From contig CM065653.1 in assembly GCA_033220425.1 (NCBI GenBank), forward strand, positions 2,480,001-2,544,000: a stretch of DNA of 64,000 nucleotides, given 5' to 3'. Of this stretch, positions 43,059 through 54,525 are shown piece after piece. Under the pieces are notes generated by a model. That model saw nothing but the letters and a program-made list of their open reading frames with translations. It was not told where the DNA came from and did not search any database. Position numbers and translations under genes: made by a program. Position 1 is the stretch's first letter. Every line of letters begins with the position of its first letter. The DNA comes from Lepraria neglecta (Eukaryota > Ascomycota > Lecanoromycetes > Lecanorales > Stereocaulaceae).

Positions 43059-43571
43059 CTTGAGTATGGCGTCGTTTATCGCTCTAGTTGGGGACGTTGG
43101 AAGTTGGGAGGTCGGCAAAGGCAGGCGTGAAGAGGCTCAAGCTAGTCGCCTCGTAAGGCAAGCGCTAGTCCGCCCTGAGTCATCTCACGCTTCACAAGCA
43201 TTTCAACACCTTATCCAGCCACCTCCAGCCTTTCTCATCCATCCTCCACAACACTACTTCTACCTGGTCGACACTCAACCTAGAGGATCTGAAGTTGCCG
43301 GTCAACTCTCTTATCACACGGTTGCACGTCTTTGTGTTTTCGACTATCTGTGAGACTGAATCTCACGGAATCCTTCGTTGGCGGTCGGAAATCAGCCAAG
43401 TAGAACAGTCCTTCTTTTCACCTCCACCCTTACCATTTCTTCAAAGTCGCCAAGGTGTATTCTCCACTCTTCATCCGTGTGTGCGCCAACAAACACAACC
43501 TCAACAAATCCTCCAAAGGGGTAAAAAAGCGGACGAAGCAGCGGTTTGAGCAGAGGGTGTTGGCTGCTAAG
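43059..43571. other. Divergent promoter between ATP14 and TFIIB
   Basis: Contains the TFIIB leader. An in-frame upstream extension of TFIIB (from 43455) is open but rich in Lys/Arg and unlike the family start, so I treat it as leader. Confidence 0.5.
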
Positions 43572-44685
43572 ATGGCTACAATGGCCACCACGCCTCAAGA
43601 GCAATGGAAAGAGAATTTGAATCTGCACCTGCTCTGTCGTGATTGCAAGGAAGACCCGCCAAACTTGGTCGAAGAATTTTCCAGTGGCGACATGGTGTGT
43701 GGGACTTGTGGGCTAGTCCTTGGAGATAGGATCGTCGACACCCGCTCCGAATGGCGAACCTTCTCCAACGATGACCAAGGAAGTGACGACCCTTCTCGTG
43801 TCGGAGACGGCCCAAATCCGCTTCTGAACGGCTCCCAGCTACAGACCACCATTGCATTCAGTGACAGTGCGAATGGCCGGAGCCGTGATTTACACCGTGC
43901 CCAAAACAAATCCACCCACGACAAGTCTACCAAGACTTTGTTGGCTGCGTACAAGGAGCTTGGTACTTTCTGTGACGGACTACACCTTCCAACGAACGTC
44001 TCGAATACTACAAAGCTGCTATTCAAGAAGGTCCACGATGCCAACGCCTTCCGGGGCAAATCGCAAGAAACTGTCATCGCTGGCTGCATTTTCATTGCAT
44101 GCCGTCAACATAAAGTGCCTCGAACCTTTCGTGAAATCTTCGCCTTGACCAGAGTCTCAAAGGCCGAGATCGGGAGGATCTTCAAACAGTTAGAGAAGTT
44201 CTTCGCCGCGGAAAACTTGGCCGCAAAGACTAAGGTCGAAAAGACTGGTGGTAAGTCAATGTTGGTAGGCAGGCTTGTTCTGTTCTGCCTTGCTAACGTG
44301 ATCATGAAAAGGGCAAATGCTCGAGGAAGGTGCCTACAACACTACTCAGTCGACTGATCCCACCATGCTTTGCGAACGCTACTGCTCTCAGCTGGGTCTC
44401 AAGTTCGCGTTCATTACCCTCTCAAAAGAGATTGCGGTCAAGACAGACAAAGTCGGTTCCCTTGCTGGTCGGTCGCCACTGTCCATCGCCGCAGCGTGCA
44501 TATACATGGCGTCACATCTTCTGGGTGAGCCCAAGACTCCCAAGGAGATCTCCAACGTGGCCGGGGTCAGTGATGGCACCATACGCAATGCTTACAAGCT
44601 CATCTACCCTAAGCGGGAGGACCTTATTGATCCTAAGTGGCTTGAGAACGGCAAGGGCGATCTCAAAGCACTACCTACTACTTAG
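43572..44685 (+). CDS. SUA7: General transcription factor TFIIB
   Basis: Two exons: 43572-44250 and 44312-44685, with a 61-bp intron; 350 residues. The zinc ribbon is LLCRDC...MVCGTCG, and the B-reader/linker follows as IVDTRSEWRTFSNDD. Two cyclin-like repeats come next: the first around LLFKKVHDANAFRGKSQETVIAGCIFIACR, and the second around ERYCSQLGLKF...GRSPLSIAAACIYMASHLLGE with SDGTIRNAYKLIYP. TFIIB bridges TBP on DNA and RNA polymerase II, and the ribbon and reader help set the start site. The ATG at 43572 gives MATMATTPQEQWKENL, close to the usual fungal start. Confidence 0.96.
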
Positions 44686-45271
44686 GGCGCCGAACTCTCT
44701 GAAGATGGCGACGAAGAAATCTTCCTCACCTTGATGCGCCAGACTTTGTTTTTACGGAACGGAACTCAAAAAAAGAACTGCCTTTCTAATGGACGGTCTT
44801 GCCTTTCCAATGTCACTACATGCTTGCGAAAGTGCTGGTGGCCTCCGGTGACCTAATGCTTGCGGTCGATCACGGATAGTATTTATTTCACTGCATGCGA
44901 GCGAAGGTGTTGGTGGTTGCTAGTGGTCTAATGCTTGCGATTGATCACGGATGGCATTCGCCTGGTCAAAAGACCACTCACATACCCATGAGAATAAGAT
45001 TGTGTACTTTAAAATACCAGAAAAGATAGAAAATGAAGATCGTCGTTGCTTAGAAGCCTACTGTCTACGCAGGTTGATGCAAATCCATGCGGTCTTTCAA
45101 TCCAAGTACATATCCCCAAGCATGAAATTTAGATGGAATTGCTTCTACTGTCATGCTTGCTCACTAACCCAGTGAAGTATTTACACTTGCATGCGTAGGG
45201 TATCTCTAAAAGCACGACCCAAACAGAATTACGCTCATTGCTCCCAAAATCGTAGCCCCAGAGTGCCATAG
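44686..45271. other. Convergent intergenic region with a 75-bp tandem duplication
   Basis: Lies between TFIIB (+) and the cyclin (-). It contains the repeat described separately and otherwise AT-moderate 3' sequence. Confidence 0.5.
44816..44957 (+). repeat. Diverged tandem duplication, 75-bp period
   Basis: Unit 1 (from about 44816) and unit 2 (from about 44891) share CATGC, GCGAA(A/G)GTG, TGGTGG, CTAATGCTTGCG and GATCACGGAT. The differences are mostly transitions. Confidence 0.75.
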
Positions 45272-46579
45272 TCAAGCTTCCACTTCGCCTTCCTCAACAT
45301 CGTCGTCCAAATTAGGACTAACAAGACCTCCCCCATCCAGCGACTCTTCTGCAGGTGCAGCAGTACCATTTTGCTCAGCTACCACCCGTACCTGCTCTGA
45401 GCGCGGAGCGTCTGCGGAGTCATCCGCTTGCTCAGGCTGCGTAGGAACCCCATTAGCTTCAGCTGCATTGCTGCCGAGCCTTTGCCTCTTTCGAGGACTT
45501 TCATCGCCATTTTCCTCATAGCTAGCGCCGTTTGTGATGGTTTCCTGTCCTGTTCCTGCTCCGTCCTCATGGCCTCTCTTTGAACCTCTTCCCTCTGTTG
45601 CTTGGCTGCCGGTGGGCGAAGTGATCAGGCCGTTGACCGTGGCAGGACTTCGACCATCATCCCTCTTGGTTCCCTCAGCTCTCGTCTTGTCGTCCGAATC
45701 ATCTGCCATCTCAGATGAGCGCTCATACATACCACTCTCCCTCCCCGCTTTGGCCGGCACACCTTCATAGATGTCCGCCATGTAATTGCACGCCTTTCTT
45801 ATATCGCTTATCTTCACCCCAATAACATCCCACCAGGGCCTCCCTTGCTCATCATCTGGAAAAGAAACATCACAGTGTTTTGCAGCCGCGTAGAGCGAGC
45901 TCGTAGCGATTGTTCTGCTAGGGAAGAGCAGACATAGCGTCGTCAGGCAGCTGTCGTTAACAAATGCCCATGCCGCGTTTCGCAGCCTCTTATTGTGTTC
46001 TTCTCCGAAGAATACTAGAAGGTCGAATAGTGTTTTGTAAGGCGGCTCCAGACTTAAATCGAAACAGATAGCCTCGAGCATCACGTCCTCGTTGTAGAGT
46101 ATGACGTCTCTCCACCGCCAGTACTCTTTATCCTGCTCATCAACCACCTTCTGCGGATCCTTCTGCGCAACTCTCACGCACGCAATCACCAATTCTTTCA
46201 TCTTCCGACAATTCTCCTCCACCTTCGTCGCCAAGAATAGACTGGTAGCCCCGACCTCATAGTGATGAAAGCCCGACCGGCCGGGCGTTCCTTGCATTGG
46301 ATGGCGCATGTAGAAGCGGTGAAGGAATACAGAAGCGGTGGCGAGGGTGATTTGGGGCAGCTTGAGCATTATTCCGACTTGGAGGATGAAATTCACGCCT
46401 TTGCTGCGGTATTCGCGCTCTTTTTCGGGGGAAAGGCCATCGAGGATTGAGGGCGTTCGTTTCAGTTCGTCTTCTGTGAAGAGCCAGTGGGTTTCGGCGA
46501 TTTGGAGGAGCTCGCTGGGGAGGGTGGGTGGTTGGCGCGTTTGAGCATTTGCTGCGGTGATGTCGGTTGGTGCTGGCAT
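45272..46579 (-). CDS. Cyclin of the P-TEFb type (cyclin K/T, Pch1-like)
   Basis: A single exon of 435 residues. I chose ATG 46579 (MPAPTDITAANAQ); an upstream frame to 46648 has a hydrophobic start unlike a cyclin. The double cyclin fold starts at HWLFTEDELKRTPSILDGL, with GVNFILQVGIMLKLPQITLATA, FLHRFYMRHPM and LFLATKVEENCRKMKEL, matching transcriptional cyclins of the K/T class. The second fold runs through DVMLEAICFDLSLEPPYKTLFDLL to AAAKHCDVSFPD. The C-terminal third is disordered and acidic with basic KRQR near PRKRQRLGSN. It would bind a Cdk9-type kinase that phosphorylates the Pol II tail. K versus T subtype is not settled. It shares a 370-bp divergent promoter with the deaminase-like gene. 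Confidence 0.85.
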   Translation of the reverse strand: MPAPTDITAANAQTRQPPTLPSELLQIAETHWLFTEDELKRTPSILDGLSPEKEREYRSKGVNFILQVGIMLKLPQITLATASVFLHRFYMRHPMQGTPGRSGFHHYEVGATSLFLATKVEENCRKMKELVIACVRVAQKDPQKVVDEQDKEYWRWRDVILYNEDVMLEAICFDLSLEPPYKTLFDLLVFFGEEHNKRLRNAAWAFVNDSCLTTLCLLFPSRTIATSSLYAAAKHCDVSFPDDEQGRPWWDVIGVKISDIRKACNYMADIYEGVPAKAGRESGMYERSSEMADDSDDKTRAEGTKRDDGRSPATVNGLITSPTGSQATEGRGSKRGHEDGAGTGQETITNGASYEENGDESPRKRQRLGSNAAEANGVPTQPEQADDSADAPRSEQVRVVAEQNGTAAPAEESLDGGGLVSPNLDDDVEEGEVEA

Positions 46580-46949
46580 GGCGAGAGCAACGTGGTGAGG
46601 AGTGATGGTGGAGAGAAAGAACAAAAATTGAGAAAGGGAATTCGGCAATAGCCTGTGCTTTTTTGATAAGGACGAAGTTGCACCATGAAAGACAATGGAG
46701 CCGGATCTTGAAGTGTCGAGGTAACCGCCAGGCGAATTACCTTACAATACATCCCACACTAGCGCCATTGCCAATAATACCAAATGAATCACATCTAGAC
46801 AATAGCAGCAAATTCTTCCAACAACGATCACAATAAAGTCGTCGCTACAACACTCGAAACCAAAGCAATTTCACTTTTAAAAAGAAAAATCCAACCGAAG
46901 TCTATTCACTTGAAAGAAGTCTCGTACAAAAAAAGCAAGCAATACCAGA
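46580..46949. promoter_or_regulatory. Compact divergent promoter
   Basis: 370 bp between the start codons of the P-TEFb-type cyclin (-) and the deaminase-like gene (+). The right half is A-rich close to the deaminase ATG. Confidence 0.5.
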
Positions 46950-48513
46950 ATGTCTCCGCGTACTGACTTGTACTCGTCTCTGTGTCTGGAGCAAGCCTCC
47001 AAGTCTACGCTTCATTATCGCCATGGCTGTATCATTGTGCGTGGTGGCAAGGTCATCGGCCAGGGTCATAACGATTATCGTCCTGGTTTCAATGGCGGCG
47101 GCACTTTGAAGACTGGGAGGTTTGCAACCGGTGCATCAAGCAGCCCGGCAGTTTTGGCTCTCAAGCAGGGGAATAAGTCTAAGTCCAAGTCCAAATCTAT
47201 GCAGTCTGATCAGGGCGTGAATCCCGGCGTTTTGAGTCTGGCGGCCATGGAGACTAGTAACCTTGGTGGTGGTTGTTTGGCAAATAGCCCCCTTTCAATA
47301 CATAGTGAGATGATGGCAATTCAGTCTGCCCTCTCTCTGTCCTCCAACACGGCTTCTTACGGCTCTGCTCGCAGTTCGACGTTGATGCAAAAACCTGGGT
47401 CATATAAATTACCGGGTCGAGGTAAACGACAGCTACCACTACGAAATCTCAAAGACTATGTCAACACCGTCTGCGGCGAGGCCATCGCGGCTAAGGTCCA
47501 GACCGCAAAGCAGTCATCCAGCATGCAACGCGGTGGCGAGACTCAGGTTCGAGGGTCGCAATTTGAAACATTTGCATCTCAATGCGGTCAAGGAGAAGAA
47601 TCAGGACTCCAACAACGAGGAGAACGAGAACGCGCCGTATCCCACAATGAACCGTACTATGTTAGACCGCAAGAAGTATCCGTATGCTCTTCGTCACCAG
47701 TATCAGCGTCACCCTCAGGTCCACCACCACTACACCCAAGATGCGGCACAACGGCAGCCATCTAAGAGGGATAATTACCTTGATAACAACGATGATCACG
47801 TTACTGTACATCGAACTCAGGATCCGCGACCGGGTCCTGTACCGCAGAATACTATCAAACACAAGGCACCAAAACACAAGGTACCTGAAGTCTCTTTCTT
47901 TTCGTATACATCATTGGCTGATCAAAGAGTAATTTAGTCACCGAGTATTTCTGAGCCTGCTAGGAATCATCTCAAATCGTCACCGACTCTTCTGCTGCCC
48001 CAAGGCGTCACGGCAACCAGCTCCCAGAAAATTAGGGAGCGCACGAAAGATTCACGTTTGAAGGGCTCTGACCTCTACGTTGCTCGACTTTGCTGGAAAG
48101 AGACCAATAATGACCAGGTTTTGCATGGAATTGAACCGCCGGAGACAAGTAATCCACCGGACCCCGCAGATGATACCGACTCTTCATCTTCATCGTCACT
48201 GACAGGGTCACTGCATGAGGAGCTGCGTTTCTGCAATCTTAAAGTGAAAAAGGAAGTCGATCAGGCTCAGCAGCCTTTGTCAAAGACGCCGATGGCGACT
48301 CAGTCCCGGCCTTGCTACCGTTGCATTTCTTACATGCATTCTGCAGGTATCAAGCGAGTTTTCTGGACGAATTCGAAGGGGGAGTGGGAGGGGCAAAAGG
48401 TCCAGGAATTGGTAGACTCTTTGGAGTCCTCTGGGGAGGGAACGTCCGGTATCAAGACACTTTTCGTGACAAAACATGAAGTGCTGATGTTGAGGAGGAC
48501 TATGGGTTTATAA
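46950..48513 (+). CDS. Zinc-dependent cytidine-deaminase-fold protein, with an unexplained frame change
   Basis: The first part starts at ATG 46950 (MSPRTDLYSSLCLEQA) and contains HYRHGCIIVRGGKVIGQGHNDYRPGFNGGG and the zinc motif HSEMMAIQSAL (H-x-E). The last part, in another frame, has KGSDLYVARLCW and the second zinc motif RPCYRCISYMHSAGIKRVFW (PCxxC), ending at 48513. An intron 47881-47937 (donor GTACCT, branch GGCTGATC, acceptor TTTAG) is clear. Somewhere in about 47,480-47,600 the coding frame must shift by one base. I found no normal intron that does so: a 34-bp GT-AG interval would work but is too short. So this is either an indel in the gene or in the sequence. Both halves keep strong coding character. 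Substrate is unknown; the split zinc site with a long insert is typical of this fungal family. Confidence 0.7.
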
Positions 48514-49093
48514 CAAGCTCCAATGCTTTGCAGTCTTTTGCAATCAATGTGTACACAATCTTCAATTCAAGCGATGTTGCACCATCAACTGGCATTTCTC
48601 CCCCTGGCAGCTAGCCTTGGGCACAGGCCATGCTCTCGAACTTGGCATGTCCTTGAGGACGTAACCCCACAATTGACAGCGGCAGATCGGTATGGTAAGG
48701 AAGAGTCTTCGAACGGTCTCTCCTAGCCTTGCTGATCGTCCGTTCTGCGCCATCGCAGTGATCGAAATCAGGGATATCGAGTGCAAATCAGGACATCTGC
48801 CGTCGCCATTCAAGATCGCCAAGATCGCCAGGATCGGCGCTGTCAACTTTAAATCTTCCGGCTTCGTGGATGTGGCTGTGCACCTGTGGCGCAGGCTATG
48901 GGGAAGGAAATCAGCAATTCAACTTGTGCCGCATCATTCAAAATTACTCGCTCGTTACTCTCTTACCTTTTCTTTTGTCTTGTATATATTCTTCTATATA
49001 ATTGACCTGCATGTATGTCATACTACACCTTGAAAAGTTCCTCCTTGCGCAGAAGCGCTCTTATGTATATGCAGCCATTTGAAGCCAACAGCG
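48514..49093. other. Intergenic, promoter of the F-box gene
   Basis: Between two plus-strand genes. T-rich stretch with TATATA words near 48,985-49,000, a plausible core promoter region. I see no gene. Confidence 0.45.
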
Positions 49094-51163
49094 ATGGACT
49101 CGAGTACGAAAGACCGCCTCCATCCTGGCGAAGCTCCGAGCAGGTCCGTCGAGTCTCCATGCTATTGAAATTTTCTTTGGCTGACAGATGCGTGCCACAG
49201 GCTCGGCCAGATATGGGACCCTACCCTCGGAGCCTTCAGAGCTCAACGATTGCCCCTCGCCCTATCGAAAAGCTCCGTCTCAGCTAACACCACGGATGGA
49301 ACCACCAATGGATACCACTTTCCACGGCCTTCTACTTCCGCCTCGTACGCAAGTACTGCCTCAAGTCCGACCTCCTTCGTCACCAATCGTACCTACTCAA
49401 GTACACCTACAAGTCGTAGCTCGCTCTTCTCTCAAAATCCAAACTACTCAAGTCAAATGAGGGCACGGTCGAAGGCGCCTTCGCGAGCAGTTTTCCAGGA
49501 TCTGCCTCCGGAGATCTATGGCTGTATCCTACAGCAGCTGAGAGTGTTCCACGAGGATCCGCGGTCCCAAAGTTGCCAAACATGCTACATGCGGGATCTC
49601 TGTTCGCTTTCGTTGACAAGCAGGGGATGGGACAAGGCCGTGGTCAAGCGACTGTGAGTGATGTTTGCCATTACTATCTATGACAGAAGTGAATGCTGAT
49701 ATGACTGCAGGTATGATCGCGTACACATCGTGGGGCATGACTCGAAGGAAAATATCAAGAAGTATAAGATGAAAGCCGGGGTGCGACTGAAATTACTGAG
49801 ACGAACACTGCGAGAACGGACCTTCCTGGCACAATACGTGCGCGAGCTCAAGGTCCCTCGACTCCAAGCGGACGGAGACCTCATAGGAAAAGACACGATC
49901 AATACCGTCGCTTCTATTGTCATGGCATGCCCGAATTTCGAAAGACTAGTCGGATTCTATCCCGTCTACGGCCACGAATTTGACAGACTGACACACGCTC
50001 TGTCAACTCGAAGGAAACTAAAAGAGCAATTGTGGTTGATAGGAGAAAACGCAGCAATAGCCCAAAGATCACACAGACAACTAGCACCAGGCCTAATGGA
50101 TCCCGAGCAAAAATCCTCCTTCGTGCAATACCACAACGCCTGGTCCTCTCTAACCACCCTGATCCTCCACTCATCAAACCAAGGCATCCTAGAAAAGGAC
50201 ATCTTCGTCAATACAAAAACCGCCTCCCAGTCTCAAGATCCCCGCAAACTCTGCGGCCCAGGAATACTCCACCGTCTACCCTCCCTCCAACATCTCTGCA
50301 TCTCCTCCTTCGACATGGACGACTTCGATGACTTCATTCTCCAGCACCTCCCCGCGCTCCACTCCCTCCGCCTGCAAGACCTAGAAGGAATCACCTTCTG
50401 GGGCCTCTCCGAGTATTCCCGCACGCGCAACGCTTTCTCCCTCCGCAGTCTCGCCCTCGTAAATGTCGACATAACCTACATCTCCGCGATCTCGAATCTG
50501 CTCCTCCACCTCAAGAATCTCAAACGCTTCACACTCGTGCAAGATACATCCCCGGAGGTTGCAGAAGGGGAGATCGTTATACACCCTATCATCGCGAACA
50601 ACCAGCTCGAGTACCTCCACTGGGAAATCCCTGTCCCCGGCTCCGCGAATATCAACCTAGCCAACTCCATCCGCGCAAAGGGATTCCCCCGCCTCCACAC
50701 CCTCAGAGCCCCCTGCGATCACGACGGTTTGCTCCAAGCCCTCTGTAGGCCAAGAGCACAATGCGAACTCCCCTCCGACTGGTCCAGTCGCTACCTCAAC
50801 GATTTACCGCCTAACAGCCTTCGAGCCGCTCGCGGCGCAGCGCAGGAGAGAATCGAGCAGGCGTGGACTAAGGTGCAGTTCCGGGTTATTGTTGAAGAGA
50901 ACGGTATGGCGCATGAGATTTTTGATCTCCAGGGGTTTATTGGGGCTATTGGTTCAAAGATTACTTATTCTTTGGAGCCTGATGTGCCGGGGAGTGATAC
51001 TGCGCTGGTTGATTTTGATGATGTGATTAGTGGGAGGGAGGAGATTGGGGGGAAGAATTTCTGTAAAGGGGGATGGAATGCTAATCATGCCGATGGGAAC
51101 AAGTGGTGGCAGCATGCTGAACGGCCGAGATATCGGCCGGTTGAGCTGGCGAAGTTCTTTTAG
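49094..51163 (+). CDS. F-box protein with leucine-rich C-terminal region
   Basis: Three exons: 49094-49143, 49201-49653 and 49711-51163, each intron 57 bp; 651 residues, phases exact. The first exon (MDSSTKDRLHPGEAPS) is only 50 bp. After a Ser/Thr-rich disordered region comes the F-box, FQDLPPEIYGCILQQLR, with a Cys pair insert (SCQTCYMRDL) and CSLSLTSRGWDKAV. The rest has irregular leucine-rich features (LPSLQHLCISSFD, LPALHSLRLQDL, LKNLKRFTLV) and a conserved-looking acidic end. F-box proteins recruit targets to SCF ubiquitin ligases through Skp1; the target here is unknown. Codon use shifts to GC-rich third positions in about 50,100-50,850 and back to T-rich after that, within one frame. 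Confidence 0.88.
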
Positions 51164-51736
51164 CGGTGGCGTTGGAGAGGAAATCTATTAAAAATGTCAC
51201 ATGTAAAGAGCTGGCGGCGACATATACCCATGTTATCAGCCATACGGGGGGCAGAATATCCTTTTGCATATATACAATGCAAGCAAACTCATAGATTTTT
51301 CAACTCTCACGCATGCTTCACAAATTCTAGTGGTGTGTAGATAAACAGTTTTGAAAAGGGACTATAGAACTTTTGTGAGCACTTGCTAAAGGTAATGCAA
51401 GGTTTCATAGACCCGCTGAGAGGTCTGTCCAGTCTCGACTCATAATATATACAAGCGAGTGCAGATCCCATTTGCTTCTCACAGCAATAGCATAGCCATG
51501 AAAGGCAAACCCCCATACCCCATGCTGCTTGCAACGCCATGTCCATGCAGAGGAAGAACCGAACCTCTCAACACGCTCGCAGAATAGCACACGCAGATGA
51601 CCTCCGGTAGCAACAATCAAGCTGAAGGAAAACATGAACTCGTAAGCAAGCTTCTTTAGCCAAGAGACGGGACATCAAATCCATCCGCTCATCGTCCCAA
51701 ATGCAATAGTAGATACTGTCAATGGTGTTGAGGTCA
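51164..51736. other. Convergent intergenic region
   Basis: 3' flanks of the F-box gene (+) and SCH9 (-). I see nothing definable. Confidence 0.45.
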
Positions 51737-54525
51737 TCACATGTCGAAGTGGCCGTTATTGAAGACATGATCGTCATGAGAGCTGGTCTTGATGATCCCG
51801 CTCATTCGATCCCCGGGCTGGTTCTGTTTCCGCTCGGACGACTGGCCCCAACCGTCTTCATCCTCCTCCATATCCTCATCCATAGTCTCAAGGTCTTGAC
51901 CCTTGAATTGCTCCTCTAGATTGCTTTCATCCACAAATGTGAAGCCTTGGAAGTTTGCTTGCATACCGGGGGACAAAGGCGTTGATGCCGGCATGGCACC
52001 ACCAGCCAGTGCTGCAGCACGTTCATTGAGTGATGCAGAGTTTTCCAGAGCGTTGGTGAATTCGGGGTCGAAGTTGGAGGTGTCAAGGACGTTTTTCAAT
52101 TTTGGCTTGAAGGGTGGCACGACTCTCTTGTTCATCATGTCGTCCCAGTTGGTGTCAGCGAAGAAAACGTGTTCTTTGAGCTCCTCCGCATCTCTCTTTG
52201 CGCCTAGTCGATGTTTTGGATTGCGATTAAGCAGACCCTTGACAAAATTCCTTCCATCAAGACTCAATGCATCTTTAGGGAAGCGCACTTTTCCAAACGC
52301 GATGTTTTTATACATCTGCTGTGTATCTTCAGCGTAGAATGGACTCCACCCGCAGCACATCTCGAAAACCAGGACACCAAGCGACCAGAAGTCCACCATT
52401 GTCGTATAGCCAGCTTCATCCAACAAAACCTCTGGAGCCAGATATTCAGTGGTTCCACAGAAGGTATTAGTAGTTTGGTCTTTGGTAAGGTTGGCCTTCG
52501 ACAGGCCGAAATCGCAAAGCGCTATATGACCATTCGCGTCGAGCAGTATGTTTTCGGGCTTCAAGTCCCGATATACAATGTCGTACTGATGTAGATGTTG
52601 TAGAGCGAGGATGAGTTCGGCAATATAGAATTTGGCACGACTTTCATCAAACCTGCCCTCCTTTTGGAGATGCCAGAAGAGTTCGCCGCCTGACATGAAG
52701 CCTGTGACGAGGTATAGATCTGTCGGTGTCTGAAACGAAAATTTGAGGCCAACGATGAATGGAGAGTTGGCGGTTGCAGTGCGGACAAGTATATTCCGCT
52801 CTCCGAGGGTGTGGGCTACCTCTTTCTTCTGCACGATGACCTTCTTCGAGAGCACCTTCATCGCATATATACGTTGAGTGTCTTTCTTCCGCACCTGGTA
52901 AACCTGACCGAAGGTACCTGCCAGTGACCATTAGTTCTGGATTGTTGCATAAGACGTGTGAGACGAACCTTTGCCAATTAGCTTCAAGATCTTGAAGTCT
53001 TCGGGGCCGTAATGCTTCTTATCCGTCTTCTGAAAGCTGAAATCGAGGTGAACCTCGCCAGAAACTTGATCGTCATCGGGGTTTCGCGGTTGTAATTTAT
53101 ACCATCCCTCAATTCTTCTAGTCTCTTGGAATACGTCAGGTGTCACTTTGACATGGCCTAAGAATGCTTCTTGGTTTCCACTATCGTATATGTACACGCT
53201 GACTTCTGAGCTTCTTCCAAGGACGTCACTGTGATCGGTCAGCGAGAGCAAGTTTAACGGCTTTTAGAGAGTGGAACTTACAAAACTGCTACATGATCCC
53301 ATCTTGGATCGGTAACCTGCCGGCCGTTCTTGAAATCCTTTGGGTCGCTCAGGCTCGTAGTGCTGCTCTGCCTGCTCTTCATTTGAACTGCTATTGACCT
53401 GCCCATGTCGCTACCAGATTTTTGGATAGGTACACCGCCCATAGATTGCTCTCCGCCTTTTATCCCCAAGTTTGCGTCCACATCTCGTGGCTTGGAGATA
53501 GATTCAATCCATTCGAAAGCACAGACAGCATAGGGAATATAGCATGGTCGCAGACCTCGAGCGTGTGATATCGTCACGAAAAGTTTGCCTTTCGGGGGAC
53601 TAACAGGCAGGGATGAACGAGGTGTTGACGAATGATTTGCTCCATGCAATCCCAGTTTCTCGTTCCCTTGTTCGGGCGTTTGTGAACCTTGCTTGGCTGT
53701 ATCGGAGCCATCGTTCGATAGCGCTCGTGGAGTGAGTGGAGGGGTGTTCTTTTTACGTGGCAAAGCCACGCCATCTATTAGCCTAGTGGACTCAAGATTT
53801 GAAGTCAAAGAAGAAAGTACAGAAGTTGCAGATGTGTCCGCAGTTGGTGTGCTTGGTCTTGTTGACGGGTTTGATGAAGTAGGGTTCGACAGATAGGTAG
53901 CATAAACAGATAAGCTTGTGGTTATGCTTGACAGGAGATTCATGCCAGCAGTCTGTCGGCGTGTGCGTAAAGGCATGATGCTGTTCCCAGATGATTCTCG
54001 AGTCAAAATAGGACGACTGGTACCGGTACTGGTACTGGATGCATCGGCCTCAGGCGTCTGAGTGCTCCCATCGCTGCCAGCTTCACTCGCTTTGCGTATG
54101 GAAGATGAAGGCGATGATGTTGGTGGCGTGGGATACGGAGGAACTGCAATATGATCAAGCCTAGCGCCTTGCCCAGGAATCTCCCCTTGCGGCAATGGGG
54201 GTTGAAACGCCACAGTGTCCGCCTCGACTGGGGTGGTGGGAGCTGTAGGCAGAGCGCCCCTCGCGGTCTCAGGAACAAGCTTCGATGTAGGGTTCGCGTT
54301 TTCCATGACGGGTGTGGGGTGAATGGAAGGGAAGGAGTCTTGATCGCTGGGGCTTGTGAAAGGTCTTTCACGAACCTGTCCAAAATAGGTGTGCAGTATG
54401 CTGGGCATACGTTTGTCTGAAGGATCGGGACGTGGGGTGGCGACACCAGAAGGCGTCGTACTGATGGAGCCTATCTGGTCATGAGTGTCCTCGTCCGACA
54501 CAACCCTCGGACTGGCAGCATCCAT
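51737..54525 (-). CDS. SCH9: AGC kinase SCH9/Sck1 type with N-terminal C2 domain
   Basis: Three exons: 54525-53282, 53228-52969 and 52917-51737, with introns of 53 and 51 bp; 894 residues. A disordered Ser/Pro/Thr-rich N-terminus of about 300 residues leads to a C2-like domain (GKLFVTISHARGL...VAVFDVLGRSSEVSVYIYD). The kinase domain starts at YGPEDFKILKLIGKGTFGQVYQVRKKD. Catalytic parts are Lys522 (YAMKVL), YRDLKPEN near 617-624, DFG at about 637, and the activation loop Thr in NTFCGT near 653. The C-terminal extension has the hydrophobic motif FQGFTF near residue 830. SCH9 acts downstream of TORC1 and controls growth, stress response and nutrient signalling. The C2-kinase order and the motif set are diagnostic. 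Confidence 0.95.
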
